Assembly (NCBI GenBank): GCA_003640385.1
Contig: RCAB01000452.1
Location: 1 to 48,917 of the forward strand
Source of the DNA: Setaria digitata
Lineage: Eukaryota; Nematoda; Chromadorea; Rhabditida; Setariidae
Direction of reading: 5' to 3'
DNA: 48,917 nucleotides
Shown here: positions 37,301-48,917 of the stretch, in pieces
How the letters are laid out: each line of letters starts with the position of its first letter
How positions within the stretch are numbered: position 1 is the stretch's first letter
Made by a program: the position numbers and the translations under genes
The notes under the pieces: model-generated
What the model was told of the DNA's origin: nothing
Seen by the model: the letters and a program-made list of their open reading frames with translations, nothing else
Database searches by the model: none

Positions 37301-39278
37301 ATGCCGGAATTTTCCTTCTATACTTCGGGAGAAAAAAAAAAAAAATACGTAAGGAGTAAATTCATTAGTTGGGTAATAATGCTTATTTCTCCGAAAATTA
37401 CCGTCTCAAAATAGAGTATGAAATATTTGGGAATATTTTTTTCATAAATATTTCCTTCTCCTAACAATTTAAATATTAACTTTGAATAGAAATGAAAAAA
37501 AAAAAAAAAATACATGGCTGATGTTTGCGACTGTACCACAGATCAGTGAGAACCATTAAATTTTGTGTGAGTGTACCAGTTTTATCAGTTGCTACCACTG
37601 TCGTAGCACCAAGCTCATCAATGATATCAAGCTTTTTGATATAGACATTTTTACTGGCCAAGCGTCGACCAATAATTGCCAGTTGTGAGATAACCATTGC
37701 AGGCAGGCCTTGTGGCACGTTTGCTACGATGATAATTAAGAAGCCAATAATAAAATGATCCAAGACATTTTGAAATCTTGAAAAAAATATCTCATCATGA
37801 TCTATTTGTATTGCTATAACATCAAAATAATTGATATCTAATGTAAAAAAAAAAAAAAAATGGATTTAAGGACAAATACTGCAATATTTGGAATAAATTT
37901 TTTGAAAACAATTTTTAGAATTTACATTGAAGGCTTTAGAAAATTAGAGCTTTTTTTCTGTATATATTAGAGTTAAATTAATTAATTTATTTGCCACTAC
38001 AGTTAAATATTGTCATTTTTCCTTTTTTGATTAGAATTTTTAAATTTTCGTAAAATTAGAAAGGAAAGAAGAGGAAAATAAAAAATAAACAAACTTATTT
38101 ATAATGCTACCAAACATGAAAAATATCGTTGCCATAATAAGAGCTAAAATTGATATGAAATTAACAAATTCATCAACTTCCATTTTCAGTTTACTTCGTG
38201 TTTCACTTACACGTTGATGAATATTTATAATATAGCCAAGGACCTGAAAAAAAAAAAAAAAAAAAAAAAACACAAATTATGTCTAATTCAGTAGAGAAAG
38301 AAAATTTCATCTTAGAATGAAAGTTTCGTTTTGTTTTTTTTAAACTTTGAAATGTACCGTATACTTTCCAGTTCGTACAACAATACCTATCCCATCACCT
38401 TCAAGACAAAATGACCCTTTGAATGCAACATTTCTTGCTTCAAATACCGATGCATATGCTGCTACAGCTTCATGCGTGTAATCATATGCTTCTTTATCAC
38501 CTGCAATTAACCTATGTGATAGGTTTTTGTTGCCACTGTGATAAGTTTGGATAAGTGAGGATGGAAAGACTTCAGCTGTTCCGATATTTGTTAGTGCAAG
38601 GTTTTGTTTGTGATTAAAGTGGCCTAATTAGCTTGAGGTTCCATTTGACTTCGAACAATCTTTTAGATTGACCCAGACAAGCATCTCAGTTCAGATAATC
38701 ATTTGAGTCAATTTCAGTTGAAAATTTTAGTTCTTCTGGATGAATGCTATGCCACTTGATGTGTTCAGTCCAGTCCAACTTGAATTTTTGCTTATTTTAA
38801 CTTTTGTTTTGAAAATGCGCAGTTCAGTTCAGTTATTTTATCCTACTGACTATTAAGTTGCTATCAATAATCAAATATCACTACTGATAAAGCAAAGAGA
38901 ATATCGCGGAAAAAACCTGTGATAGCAGATGTTTCGATTTTTAACCCATTTGATTGCAAAATGCGTATATCAGCTGGTATGATAGCACCAGCAGTGATGA
39001 CAACCAAATCACCAGTAACCAGTTCTTCTTCCGGTACTTGCTGCTTTTTGCAATCTCGAATCACAATGCAGGATGTTGGAAGAACTGCTTTCAAGTCATT
39101 TATCACCTATGACAAATAAACTGATCATCATATAATTAAAATTTCTTCAATGAAATTTCAAGGCAAACAAAATTTTGACTAAAAAATTTTTTTTTAATAT
39201 TCTTCGGCAATTTAAATGATCAAAAAATATCTCACGCTCATTATAATTACCCAGCTTATTTTTTTGTAAAAAAAATTT

Positions 39279-39310
<32 letters not shown>

Positions 39311-42044
39311 GGAAGGAAACAATGTATAAGTTAAGTAATAGATAATAACACAGTGTATTATGTGGGATTAACAAAAACGAAATTAATTTAAAACTTAAAT
39401 TAGTGAACTAACTTGAAGTGTTCGTTTCTCCTGATAAAATGTCACAAAGCACATTAGAATAACAATTAAAATAAGAATTATTGTACAATAAAGATTTACT
39501 GGCTCATCATTACCGTGCATTAAATGAATGATGTACGTTGCCAGACTAAGAATTGCAGCACCTGTAATGTAATAATTCATCGACTTGTTTTGCAGATTAA
39601 ATGGAAATATGAAATTAAATAAGTTAATAAGAACTAATGAGGGAGGGGGGGGGGGGAAAAAAANGGAGGAAATGAAAAGCTCAGTAGTAGAATTATTAGC
39701 TAAAACCAAAATTGAATGAATTATAATTTTTATTGTTATTATTCATTATTATTAATAATATTGCTACTGCTAATAAATTTTTGTTATTATCTAAAATTCA
39801 TTACTATTATAGTTTTTTTTTTTTTTTAAGTATCAATAGTATTTAGCAGTCATTAATATCATTACTAATTAATATTGTATGATGAAAGGGATAATAATTT
39901 TTTTGTTATTTTTTGAACGAAGAAGATATTGTGATGAAGCAATATATAAATATTGGGTGAGTAAGATAAACTATCGTTATTTCATGTTCTTTTCAATTAG
40001 TTTGAATTATTTGCTATTTGAAAAGTAAGCAAAATGGGAGTAAAAACGAAATGTAACAACTGACGAATTAACTAAGAAAGAGAGAGAAAAAAAAAGCAAA
40101 AGTAGGAACTAATTAAAAAGTCTTTTGCACTTCATCGCATATATTCATTATCATTTTTTAATTTATCAAATTAGACATGATCATTTTGAATCGGTGACAG
40201 TTTTCTGTCTTGCATTGTTATTAGAAATGATAGGTTTTTTTTTTTTTTCTCACTTCTGATAAGCATGTGAAAATATTTTGGTACTTCAACATTTCACGAA
40301 TTTATAAATAAATCATTAACACTTAATTAAGTATTCAGATTATTCAGTAATATTTTCAATTAATCGAACTAAATTTAATTAAATTTGTTGCATTCCAAAC
40401 AATTTACATCTTCATGCTAAAAAAAAAATGTTCCATTAGTTGATGCTTACAATATATACCTATACATTTCGTTTTTTTTTTTTTTAATACAAAATTTAAT
40501 TTTTCAATGTTTGGAAAAAATCTAACATTAATACTTCTTTTTCAATTGTAATCACTAAGTTTTTTTCTTCTACAAAAAAGAGGAAAAAAAAGAGAAAAAT
40601 GCCTGATTTATGGGCAATTTATTCACTCCGCATGAAACAAGATGACAAGAAAAGGTTAGAAAAAACATGAGAATACATTTATTAACAAATTTGAATTTTC
40701 GGAAGGAAAAAGTTGTTTTAATCATTAAGATAAATGAACAAGATGTGTTAGGAAATTGCTAATTGTTTGCTGTTTTAATGGAAAGAAACTAAAAATTTTT
40801 AATGATAAAGAAGAAAACGGAGAAAAAGTTAATCCTAAAAATCTGAGGAAAATGCAATAATTGTACTTGCCGAGAAGTAATAGCCATAATCGATATAAAA
40901 ATTGACGTAAAAATAATTTCAAATTATTGATCTTACGTGGACGTTCAATAATATTAGCGCCACCATCGAGTAAACGCTTACTGAAATGTGCATTACTTAA
41001 GTGATAAGCAGCACTCAGCTAATCGTTTTAGTGCTAATTTGAAGTACTGCAAAATGAGTCACTTTCAATTTTATCAATTCCTATTGTTGGTGTTATCATA
41101 TCATTTCAAATAATTTCCCATAAACATGCAGGCATTGCAAAGTAAAAAGAATTTTAGCAGAAAGAAAAAAGTGAGCATTAATTTAACTTTAAATGAATTT
41201 GATTGTCTCATTTCGAATTTGAATATGAGCTAGGTCTCACTAAGAAAACTTTTTAAACATTAAAGCAAAATTTTAAGCAATAAACCAAAATCAGTAAGGC
41301 GAGAAAATTAAAAATATAAAAAAATAATTAATGAATGTGGAAAAAATTCCTGAAACGATGAATTTAGACAGAATGCAAACTTTTTTTTCTAAATCACATT
41401 TTCTTTTACTAAGTCAAAGTCAAAAAAAATGAAACTAGTCAATTAGAAGGCAGTGCACTGCTTTGTAAATATCACTAGTATGCAATTAATTACAGTTACG
41501 AATTAATCTAAAAAGGGAAAAATTAGAATAAATTTGCAAATTTTTTTTTTTGCAGATGATTGCTGCAAAAAAAATAGCAGTAGATTTACCTTGGCAGGAA
41601 AATTAGATTCGTTTCAATAGGGAATTGGAGGAAATAAAATTTAACTGAACAAAAATGAGATATCATTTCCATCTTTCTAATCTATTCCCATAGGGTTTAA
41701 CTGAACCTCTCCATTGCATGCCTAATTACTTAGCAATCAGACTGGATAATTTGTCCATGAAATGAGGAAATTTGTTTCTGACATAATTAATGAGTAATTA
41801 GAGAAAATCACTTTGAAATCATTTTCTAACCGTGCTTCGATACAGCTCAAGCCATCACTTCGTTCCGGATACTGCGCATGAATGCATGAATCGATGTAAA
41901 TATCGCGAATTTGTTGAACTGTTAAATGATGCTCAACAAAGGATTCACCGAAATTATCACGATGTTCCTGTTCTTCATTATTTCTTTCCTTTGGTTTGGT
42001 TAACTTTTCACAATTTAAAAAATGCCACCATTTAAAGCAATCAT
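29756..42044 (-). CDS. Divergent Na,K-ATPase alpha-like P-type ATPase, 5' end incomplete
   Basis: It belongs to the P2C (Na,K/H,K-ATPase alpha) family by overall match. Minus-strand exons: 41831-42044, 40871-40980, 39413-39561, 38917-39106, 38358-38500, 38111-38243, 37514-37837, about 36837-37022, 36336-36444, 35582-35698, 35081-35302, 34537-34691, 34296-34360, 33497-33564, 32961-33109, 32677-32813, 31502-31707, 30803-31002, 30403-30571, 30109-30276, 29756 to about 29880; about 1110 residues. Kept: N-terminal [12 protein letters not shown], phosphorylation site [51 protein letters not shown]. Altered: TGES is TGDK, M4 PEGL is PQGL, TGDGVND is TGQGVSD, M5 SNIPE is HLWPE, M6 second Asp is Glu, M8 Asp is His, and the beta-binding SYGQ is absent. 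Transport is therefore doubtful; compare the divergent C. elegans CATP-1 group. Phases agree at nearly every junction; 36837/36444 and the last acceptor are unresolved. Confidence 0.88.
31261..31308 (+). repeat. (AC)24 dinucleotide microsatellite
   Basis: There are 24 uninterrupted AC units in the ATPase intron between exons 31502-31707 and 30803-31002. In the transcript it reads as (GU)n. Confidence 0.97.
31378..31496 (+). repeat. Imperfect AAT/AAC trinucleotide array next to an exon
   Basis: About 120 bases of AAT units mixed with AAC and ATGATA units. It ends about five bases from the exon 31502-31707 border, so it starts inside the 5' splice region of that ATPase intron. In the transcript it is U-rich (UUA/UUG). 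Confidence 0.9.
35385..35424 (+). repeat. 21-bp tandem duplication in an ATPase intron
   Basis: TATTTATTCGAGAAAAATT begins at 35385 and again at 35406, two copies in direct succession. Confidence 0.85.
39636..39668 (+). repeat. Homopurine G-run and A-run with an unknown base
   Basis: A run of G (13 in a row) passes into A and an N at 39664 in an ATPase intron. On the transcribed strand it is a pyrimidine tract about 75-100 bases upstream of the exon 39413-39561 acceptor. The N suggests the sequencing was unreliable here. Confidence 0.7.
41483..41564 (+). repeat. Left arm of an 80-bp inverted repeat
   Basis: It is the reverse complement of 42036-42118, with one substitution and a slightly shorter T-run. 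It starts AATTAATTACAGTTACG and ends GCAGATGATTGCT. It lies in the ATPase intron downstream of exon 41831-42044, and its end is a copy of that exon's acceptor and first coding bases in the opposite direction. Confidence 0.95.
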
Positions 42045-42118
42045 CTGAAAAAAAAAAAAAATTTGCAAATTTATTCTAATTTTTTCCTTTTTAGATTAAT
42101 TCGTAACTGTAATTAATT
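42036..42118 (-). repeat. Right arm of the 80-bp inverted repeat
   Basis: It pairs with 41483-41564 across a 471-base loop. It contains the 3' end of the upstream intron, the pyrimidine tract, the AG acceptor and the first nine coding bases of ATPase exon 41831-42044. It is probably the original, with the left arm the inverted copy, because here the sequence has a splicing role. Confidence 0.95.
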
Positions 42119-42295
42119 TTAAATTTTATTCATATAAAAAAAAGAAAGAAATGAATAACTGTTTTTTTCCTCTCCCTCCTCCCTCTCATTAATTTTTTAT
42201 ACGAAAAATGTTTCATTCAATTTCTTTTTCTCCAATTTTTTGTTTTTCTCAAGCATTTATTTTTCACTAGAAAAAAAAAAAAAAGATAAACAAAC

Positions 42296-42394
42296 AAACA
42301 TTTGCCCATAATCGATAAATTATAATAATTCCAAAATTGGCATAACGAAGAAGGCGCTTAATCCAATGTAGAAATTGCCGCAGTACTAAAAATA
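42296..42394 (-). CDS. Candidate upstream exon of the ATPase with a hydrophobic segment
   Basis: On the minus strand a good acceptor (ATTTGCAG) opens a frame reading FLVLRQFLHWIKRLL, then YANFGIIIIYRLWANV. With donor GTTTGT at 42290-42295 one base is left over, which fits the two leading bases of exon 41831-42044. It would add a basic and hydrophobic N-terminal extension. The peptide partly echoes the M1 exon (LRQFLYRLW at 40871-40980), and the two share CCATAATCGATA on the + strand, so it could instead be a decayed copy. No start codon was found in it. Confidence 0.3.
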
Positions 42395-42935
42395 CTGCAA
42401 ATATTGTAAAATAGAAAAACTACTGAAAATATAACGAAAAAATAGTAAGCAAATAATAAATAAATAATAAAAAATATTTATATACCTCTTATATATTCAT
42501 GTATTTTCAATTCCTTATCATTATCAGCATTTTTATCACATTTACTAATCAGACTTAAAGAATAATTCTGTTATTATTTTATAATTTCTAACCTTTTTGA
42601 TCAAAATCGTTCCACTGAATGACAAAAACCTATTTTAAATAAAATTTTTCTTTAAAAAAAAAAAAAAAAAAACAAAAAAAAAAACAAAAAAAAAGGCGAT
42701 AAATTTTGGAATGAAACTATGTAAACGAAAAAGTGTAAAAATCGTCGACAAATGCTAAATAATAGTATTTCTCGCTTTAAAATTTGTGGAAAATTAAATT
42801 TTGGAAACATTTTAACTCCTGCAAATTGCTTCTAATTTTACGTATTGACTAGTTGCTATTAAATAATTTAAAAATACTAAATGTAAGAAATGGAATAGCC
42901 CAGGAATTTGTAAAATATTTTTCACATTTTGAAAT

Positions 42936-42970
<35 letters not shown>

Positions 42971-43156
42971 TTCGGTGAAGAGATCTGAGGAAGAATGAAC
43001 GAAGGTAGAAGAGGAGAAAATGAGAAAAAGTAAAATGGATCGATTGGGAACAAGTTTGATTCTCGATTTGTGCTAGATATCATCGTGTCATCACCTCAAT
43101 GTCATTCCTCCGATAATTTTGGCGAAGTTTGCCTTTTACTAATACTGTTTGTATTA

Positions 43157-43219
<63 letters not shown>

Positions 43220-46200
43220 TTGTCAATTTTCTAAACCAAAAAGAAAAAAAACTGAACTGGAAATTCTTCTTTTTGCAATTCGCATATTTCAATTATGAAC
43301 GAAATTTGCAAAAAATAAAAAATTAAAATAAGCCGGCTATTTTTAACTACTTAAAGTAATTGTGTAAAAAAATGAAATAAACAAAAATTAAAATACTGGA
43401 AATGATTTTTCCTCGAAGAAATTGTTGCACAAATTTTCGTCATTGGAACAAAAAAAAAAATAAAATTGTGAGAATTAGCATTCATAAATAGAATTTCCAA
43501 AATATAAAAATCCTTTTTTTTTGCAAAATTTGATACAAGCTGATTGATCTAAAAGTAATACATTAAAAAATAACAAAAAGAATTGTTCTCCTTAAGTGAA
43601 TTTATTTTAAGTCATTTCGCTACATCGTAAAATTGCTGAGCTAGACTAAATATCGTTTTATTGCAAAAGAAATGACAAACTGGATCCGGAAAATGATAAA
43701 TGCTCAAAAATCTTTAAATTGTAAAAATCCTCTAAATGCCATAATTTAGTTCTATCACATTCAGTTCGATAAAATGTTTTACCTAAACTTATTACAATGC
43801 TTAAATTCTTGGGAATAAAATCAAAAGAAAAGAAAATGATAAGGAAAACAAAGGCAAAAAAAGATGAAATTAAATTTTATATGCTTTTTTTTTGATTCAA
43901 AAATAAACTTACAAGAGATTGTTTCTTAGCTCTGAAAGATATATTTTTATGCATCAATCTTAAACAGAAATGTTTAACTATTTGTCTATTCTTTATTAAT
44001 AAATCTATTTACCCGTCCAGCATAATTATAACAAAATACTGAGAAATTAGACCGAGGAAATATTACAATACAAATAATTCCATTTTCCATTGAATGCTTC
44101 GAAATTTTTAAATTCAATATCAGATGGTGCGAAAAATAAGCGATGAATCATACATAATATATTATCAGTGGCATTAATCAGATTATCATTAAAACTCTGA
44201 AATGTATGCAGGTAAAAGAGGATGTGGAAAGAGGAAAAAAAAAAGAAAAATCTTCTCTCCTTATTATGACTAACATTTAATTGCTAGCATTTGTTTTCAT
44301 TTATAATTGAATTTTGAGAATTTTAAAATTTCAATTTTATTAATTTGGTTTTTTCCTTTTATTTCTAGCAATAATCTATTATATTATCTATGCATGTCAA
44401 ATAAAATGCAATTTATTGATTTCTTTTTTTAAAGATTCAATTGGTTGAAATGATAAGTGATAAAATTAATGATAAAAATGGTTGAATGAATTATTCGATT
44501 TATCAAATGATGCATAATTCTTCTGGTATTTATAGCTCTTTATGAAATCAATTATGCATGCAGGAAATATCATTTTTAAATTCAGAAAACGCCAACAACC
44601 ATAATTATAAATAAAATGAAAGATTTCTCGAACTGATAAATCAGTCGTACTATTATTATTTCAGTTAGTTAATTATTTACTGCAAATTTGACTGCTAGAC
44701 AATTAAAAAAGAAATTCAAATGGCTGCTAATTTAGTCATTTCATCGGTCAAGTACAAAAGTGATGAAAGCAAAAGTACAGTAGCAGTAAAACAAAAATAA
44801 CAAAATTCGCAATGACAATTTAGAAAAAGATGAAATAGCCAATAGGAAGCTGCTGAATTACCTAAATTATCGTTTTTTTTTTTAATTATTAAAAAATCTC
44901 TTTGTAATCAATAGATACATGAGAAGTGATACTGCAAACGAGAAGCGGTATGAAGAAGCGAAATGCTGTCAAAACAGCTGTCCAATGATGATGGAAAAAT
45001 AACGAATGATTTTGCTCAATGTAAAATACTCATTAACTGGTTTCAGTTGCTGAATTGGAAGAAAATGAGGGGGAAAATTTTGTGCTCTTTAATTTGTGTG
45101 GAATGAAATGAGATATGCGATTCGACATATTGCCAACAGTAATTAAAAAATACTTGTAACAACTGCAGTTAAATAATTAACCATTGAGCAGCATTTGCTG
45201 ATTAAGTAGCTGATGAAAAAATTTGAGAAAAAAAAAAGAACAACGAAGAAGACTGATGCCACCAGTAATAATTAAATAATTATAATAGGAGTAGATGGAA
45301 AAAATTTAAAAGAAAAAAAAAACAAAGCGAGAAAGGAAAAAAGAGAGTGAAAAAAAAAAAAAAAGAAATGATTTAAAGGAAAAATAAACATGAGAAAATG
45401 AAATGAATAAGTTCAAATTTTAATTAAAAATAATTAGGAAAGGTTACAAATGATCTTTTTAGAAAATGACGGTAATTTATTTCTATATATTCCTCTACAA
45501 CATATAAATTTCTTTGTGAAACAATTCTCCATAACATCCTAGCTATTTTTTTTTTTTATTAAATCATTAAAAAAAAGAATGAGAAGTATTTTTTTTTAAT
45601 TGTCTTGTTTTTTTTTTAAATTTTTGTCGTCTTTTTTCATACATCAAAATTGATTGCTCTTTATTTGTCTCATATGCTATCAATTCATAAAGAAAAATGC
45701 AGACAAGTGATGTCAGGTATTATTGACATAAATTAAAACTTCAAAATATATTAAAAAATTATGATTATGTGATGGAACTAGGTTGTCTTTGGGGACGACT
45801 AAATGGAGCATAAATGTGGAAGATATTAAATTTATCATTGTAGTCATAAATGAATCAACAGGATGTTTCAATTCATTGTTGAAAAAGCTTTTTTTTTTTC
45901 CTTAACATAGCAACATTATCTTTAGAATTTCAAGAATAACTGGAAAAACTTGCATCATTAGGAAAAAGAAAAGGAAGTGTTTTTCCTAGTTTGCTAAGAA
46001 TAATAATTATTAAGACTAATAACGACAATGAGTGTAGTGAAAAGCAAAGTGATTTCAATCTAGTTAAATATAGCAATATTTAAAACATTTGATGAGTAGC
46101 AAAATTACTCATTAAACTTACAAAATTAAATATTGTCCAAATCTGTCAGGGCATCCAGATATTAAAATACATTCGGAACAAAAAGTCTGATGTAGAAAAA

Positions 46201-47393
46201 ATAAAAAAAAATAAAAAATAAAATGAAAACTGTTAACTACACTATCAGATAACGCTTAATTAAATTTTAATAATAATCAGATTATAAATTGCAAATAATT
46301 GCACTCAAATTAAGAGGACTATACATATATTGTAGAACTGAAAATCCTATTTCAAGTTATTCGATCAAGGAGTATTAATTCAAGTTATTCAATGCAAATT
46401 ATTTATAATTTATCAATTAAATAGAAAAAATAGTGCACCCGCTGATTGTCTAAATTTTTTTTTAAACCTTTCCACATTTCACTAAAATAAGTAAATAAGG
46501 GAGAAATTTACATTTACCTGACTTTTATGACTCCTTTTTGTCGACTAACAGAAAGCCAAATGCAAATCACTCAATCCATGCTTATTTTATTTAATTATTT
46601 ATTGATTTAATTCACTATATTTAATTATTTATCATCCATTTATTTACCTAATTTATCAATTAATTTATCACTTAATATTTATTTATTTGTTTATTCATCC
46701 ATTCCATCAACGATGGTGCGATAGCTTTCGGACGATTGGTCATATCAGTAAAATAGTGCGGTTGATTTAAGATATAGGAAAAAGAATGAATATTTTTTCT
46801 CATCAGAAAACAGTAAAAATTTTAAACTTGATATGATATCATCGCTTTGCTCTTCCATGATACCAATGATTTTTTTTTTCCAATAAGTTTGGATTCTTTT
46901 TAGAGTTATAATTATAATTAGCTGATAATTATTGTAATGAAATTCTGTTAGCATATTAAATTCTTATGTTTTTTTTTTTTTTTTCTTCTGCAATAATGTC
47001 CCTTTTTGTCTCATAGATCATATGTTGATTGATATTTGGATTTTTCGATTTAGTTCATTTTTTATGTCATTTTCAAGGTGGTAAAAATTTTTCGGCACTT
47101 TTTGAAAGTTCGAAGATTTGATTTGGCCACCTCAATCTAAACAAATGAAAAAAAAAAAAAAAAAAAAATCGCTAATCTCATGTCGATTGAGCTTAATTAA
47201 TAAAAATTACAATAAAAGCATAAAATCGAATTGTTACGAAGCTATTTAGTATCATTTATAAAATGTATAGCAAGCACAACTTGTGATTCAGGTTTCAAAT
47301 ATCCTGCAAACATGTTTAATCCAAATCAATCATGCCTTCTTCGTTCTTCTGTCTTAGCTTCTAGTTCGTGTAAACGAATAAACCAAAATTTTC

Positions 47394-47426
<33 letters not shown>

Positions 47427-48917
47427 TCAACAAAATAGAAGAAGAATTTTTGTTGCATACTAATAATATATAAAAAGAATTTGCTAGGAAGAAAAAAGAA
47501 AAAAAAAAAGTAATGGTTCTTTCTGAGAAGGCTGCACTTGGGACTGATTAGAATGACCTGTCGGAAAAAACTGAGACGAGAATTGCTGTGATCAAAGTAT
47601 CAGCTGGATGAGGAGTTCAACAGCGATAGATTCTGATAAGAAAGGTCAGCGATTATACCGAGAATAGTCAAAAAAAAAAAAGAAAAAAGAGCCTGAACAA
47701 ATTGCTTTTGCTCTGCTCACTTCAGGTTCTTCTCTTTTTTTTTGGAATAATTTCAGGAAGGAGAAATTTTACTTTGCAAAGAATACAAAGAGAACAACAG
47801 TAAAAGCCTAGATCGTTAACTCTTCTAGACTAGTTAATCCTTACCGTCTGAATTGTTTCAGTCTAAGTTTGTTGAATTTGGCTCCTGTTTCTCTTGCTCC
47901 GATCTCCTACCATACTGGTATGGGAATCAACAGTCACGTAACGTTTCTCATCCGTAAAGTTTTTTTTACATTTTTCTCTTATGGTCTGTATCGGTCTATA
48001 CTATCGTCATTTTTCCGATTATTAAAATCGGTTGCTAATTTCCGAATTGCTAATTCCATTAAAACGACAGTATCTCTATCAGTTCTTCGATCTAACATGT
48101 AAGTCAGTGTAATCAGTGAAAACATTCATTAGGGTAATTTATGTCTATTAAATGTTTTAGCAACCACAGACTAGACCAGGATTCTCGAACGTAAGAAAAG
48201 TAGCTATCACTTTAATCTATCTCATTGGTGCTTTTTAAAAAACAAAAGAAATGAAGCTTACAAATAAATGTTTTCGTATTCAATTAATTACGAAATAAAT
48301 GCGGCAAATATGAGTGGAAAGAGAGGAGAGGAGTGAGATGGGCAGCTAATTAGCGCTGAATGACTATCAAGTTCAGTCTAGAAATGCTGAAGCTAATACT
48401 CACCTTAAGTGTCATACCGGTTTTTTCAAATGAAACAGTTCGGAAAAATTATTTCCTGTTTCGCTTTATCACATACGTGCCATGGAAAAATTCACGGAAT
48501 CAGGTAACTAACTAACTTTTCTTTTGTTTTGTAAACTGTCCTGCAACAGCAATTTAACACGATCTTTTTTTTTGTCCCAGTGATCAGCATCAGGAATTCC
48601 CTTCCAAAAGCTGGAGTTGTGCTTGACTTAAGACCATAGAATTGAAAATTTCACTACAAATTGATATATCCTTTCAATTATCAAATTCACGAAGTTGCCA
48701 GACTTAGTTAATTACTACCAATTCAACAACGACAATAATTGCATTTCATTTCATTGCTTTGCTATAAAACTGCAAACTGTGGTCTTTTTTCTAACTTTTA
48801 CGTATTATCAACTTATGTTCTATTCATAATTCTGATTGCTTGTGATATCACTACTCTTTTCCTGTTTCTCTTCCACTACTCTTCTTTTGAAAGCAGCAAA
48901 TTACTTGCACTGATTAG
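42395..48917. other. AT-rich right end, probably holding the ATPase 5' exons
   Basis: About 6.5 kb without a confident exon. It has long A/T runs and a (TC)28 tract. Minus-strand candidates for ATPase first exons are: ATG with a strong donor GTAAGT ending near 43911 (MHKNISFRAKKQSL); a donor CAG/GTAAAT near 46520; and a short open stretch with donor ACG/GTAAGG near 47845. None joins in proven phase. On the + strand a frame at 47869-48102 ends at a GTAAGT-like donor but shows no recognisable domain. Confidence 0.4.
43161..43217 (+). repeat. (TC)28 dinucleotide microsatellite
   Basis: Uninterrupted TC units in non-coding sequence upstream of the ATPase gene. The Arg/Glu and Ser/Leu frames it creates are artefacts. 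Confidence 0.97.

Noticed and set aside
41832..42035. + strand ORF of 67 codons inside the inverted repeat
   Set aside because: It is antisense to ATPase exon 41831-42044, which matches the family N-terminal domain. I also considered a transposon, but the loop is an ordinary host exon and the arms lack a clear target-site duplication.
43080..43326. Arg-Glu and Ser-Leu repeat frames on both strands
   Set aside because: These are translation of the (TC)28 microsatellite.
47869..48102. + strand frame ending at a GTAAGT donor
   Set aside because: No domain recognised, and the opposite strand is equally open. It was not enough to call an exon.
1..48917. tRNA genes, rRNA, CRISPR arrays, viral or retrotransposon coding regions
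   Set aside because: I looked for tRNA-like T-loop motifs, regularly spaced repeats and reverse transcriptase or transposase motifs, and saw none. A covariance-model or profile search would be needed to exclude degenerate copies.

Overview
The window looks like a stretch of nematode nuclear genome, most likely from a filarial or other spirurid (clade III) worm. It is strongly AT-rich, with short exons and T-rich introns ending in TTTCAG-type acceptors. Acceptor-like AG sites sit just upstream of start codons, as expected for spliced-leader trans-splicing. Every recognised protein is an animal gene in many small exons. There are two N bases (20727 and 39664), so this is draft assembly. Species assignment is an inference; no marker gene fixes it.

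Layout. The left 16.5 kb is gene-dense and on the + strand. It holds a Tonsoku-like (TONSL) gene cut by the left edge (exons from about 196 to 9317), the exosome cap subunit RRP40/EXOSC3 (9643-11129), heat-shock-factor-binding protein HSBP1 (11908-12517) and the TLDc protein MEAK7/EAK-7 (14179-16463). MEAK7 converges on a minus-strand gene for the complex I 30 kDa subunit NDUFS3 (16742-18653). About 4.2 kb of AT-rich sequence with no convincing gene follows. Next is a minus-strand gene for a small secreted Cys/Gly-rich protein that I do not recognise (22883-24154 plus an uncertain start), with a GATA-site cluster just upstream of its signal-peptide exon. Another 5.6 kb of AT-rich non-coding DNA separates it from a large minus-strand gene of at least 21 exons (29756 to about 42.4 kb) for a divergent Na,K-ATPase alpha-like P-type ATPase. 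The last 6.5 kb (42395-48917) holds low-complexity DNA and probably the unresolved 5' exons of that gene.

The genes do not form one pathway. They are mostly housekeeping: replication-coupled repair, RNA decay, heat-shock control, mTOR/DAF-16-type signalling and respiration. The most interesting item is the ATPase. It keeps the phosphorylation motif DKTGTLT, the nucleotide-domain motif KGAPE and TGDHP. However, the TGES loop reads TGDK, the M4 PEGL motif reads PQGL, the hinge TGDGVND reads TGQGVSD, and several ion-site residues of M5, M6 and M8 are replaced. It looks like a pump-derived protein with altered or lost transport. One of its N-terminal exons lies between two near-identical inverted 80-bp arms, which could fold that exon into a loop in the pre-mRNA.
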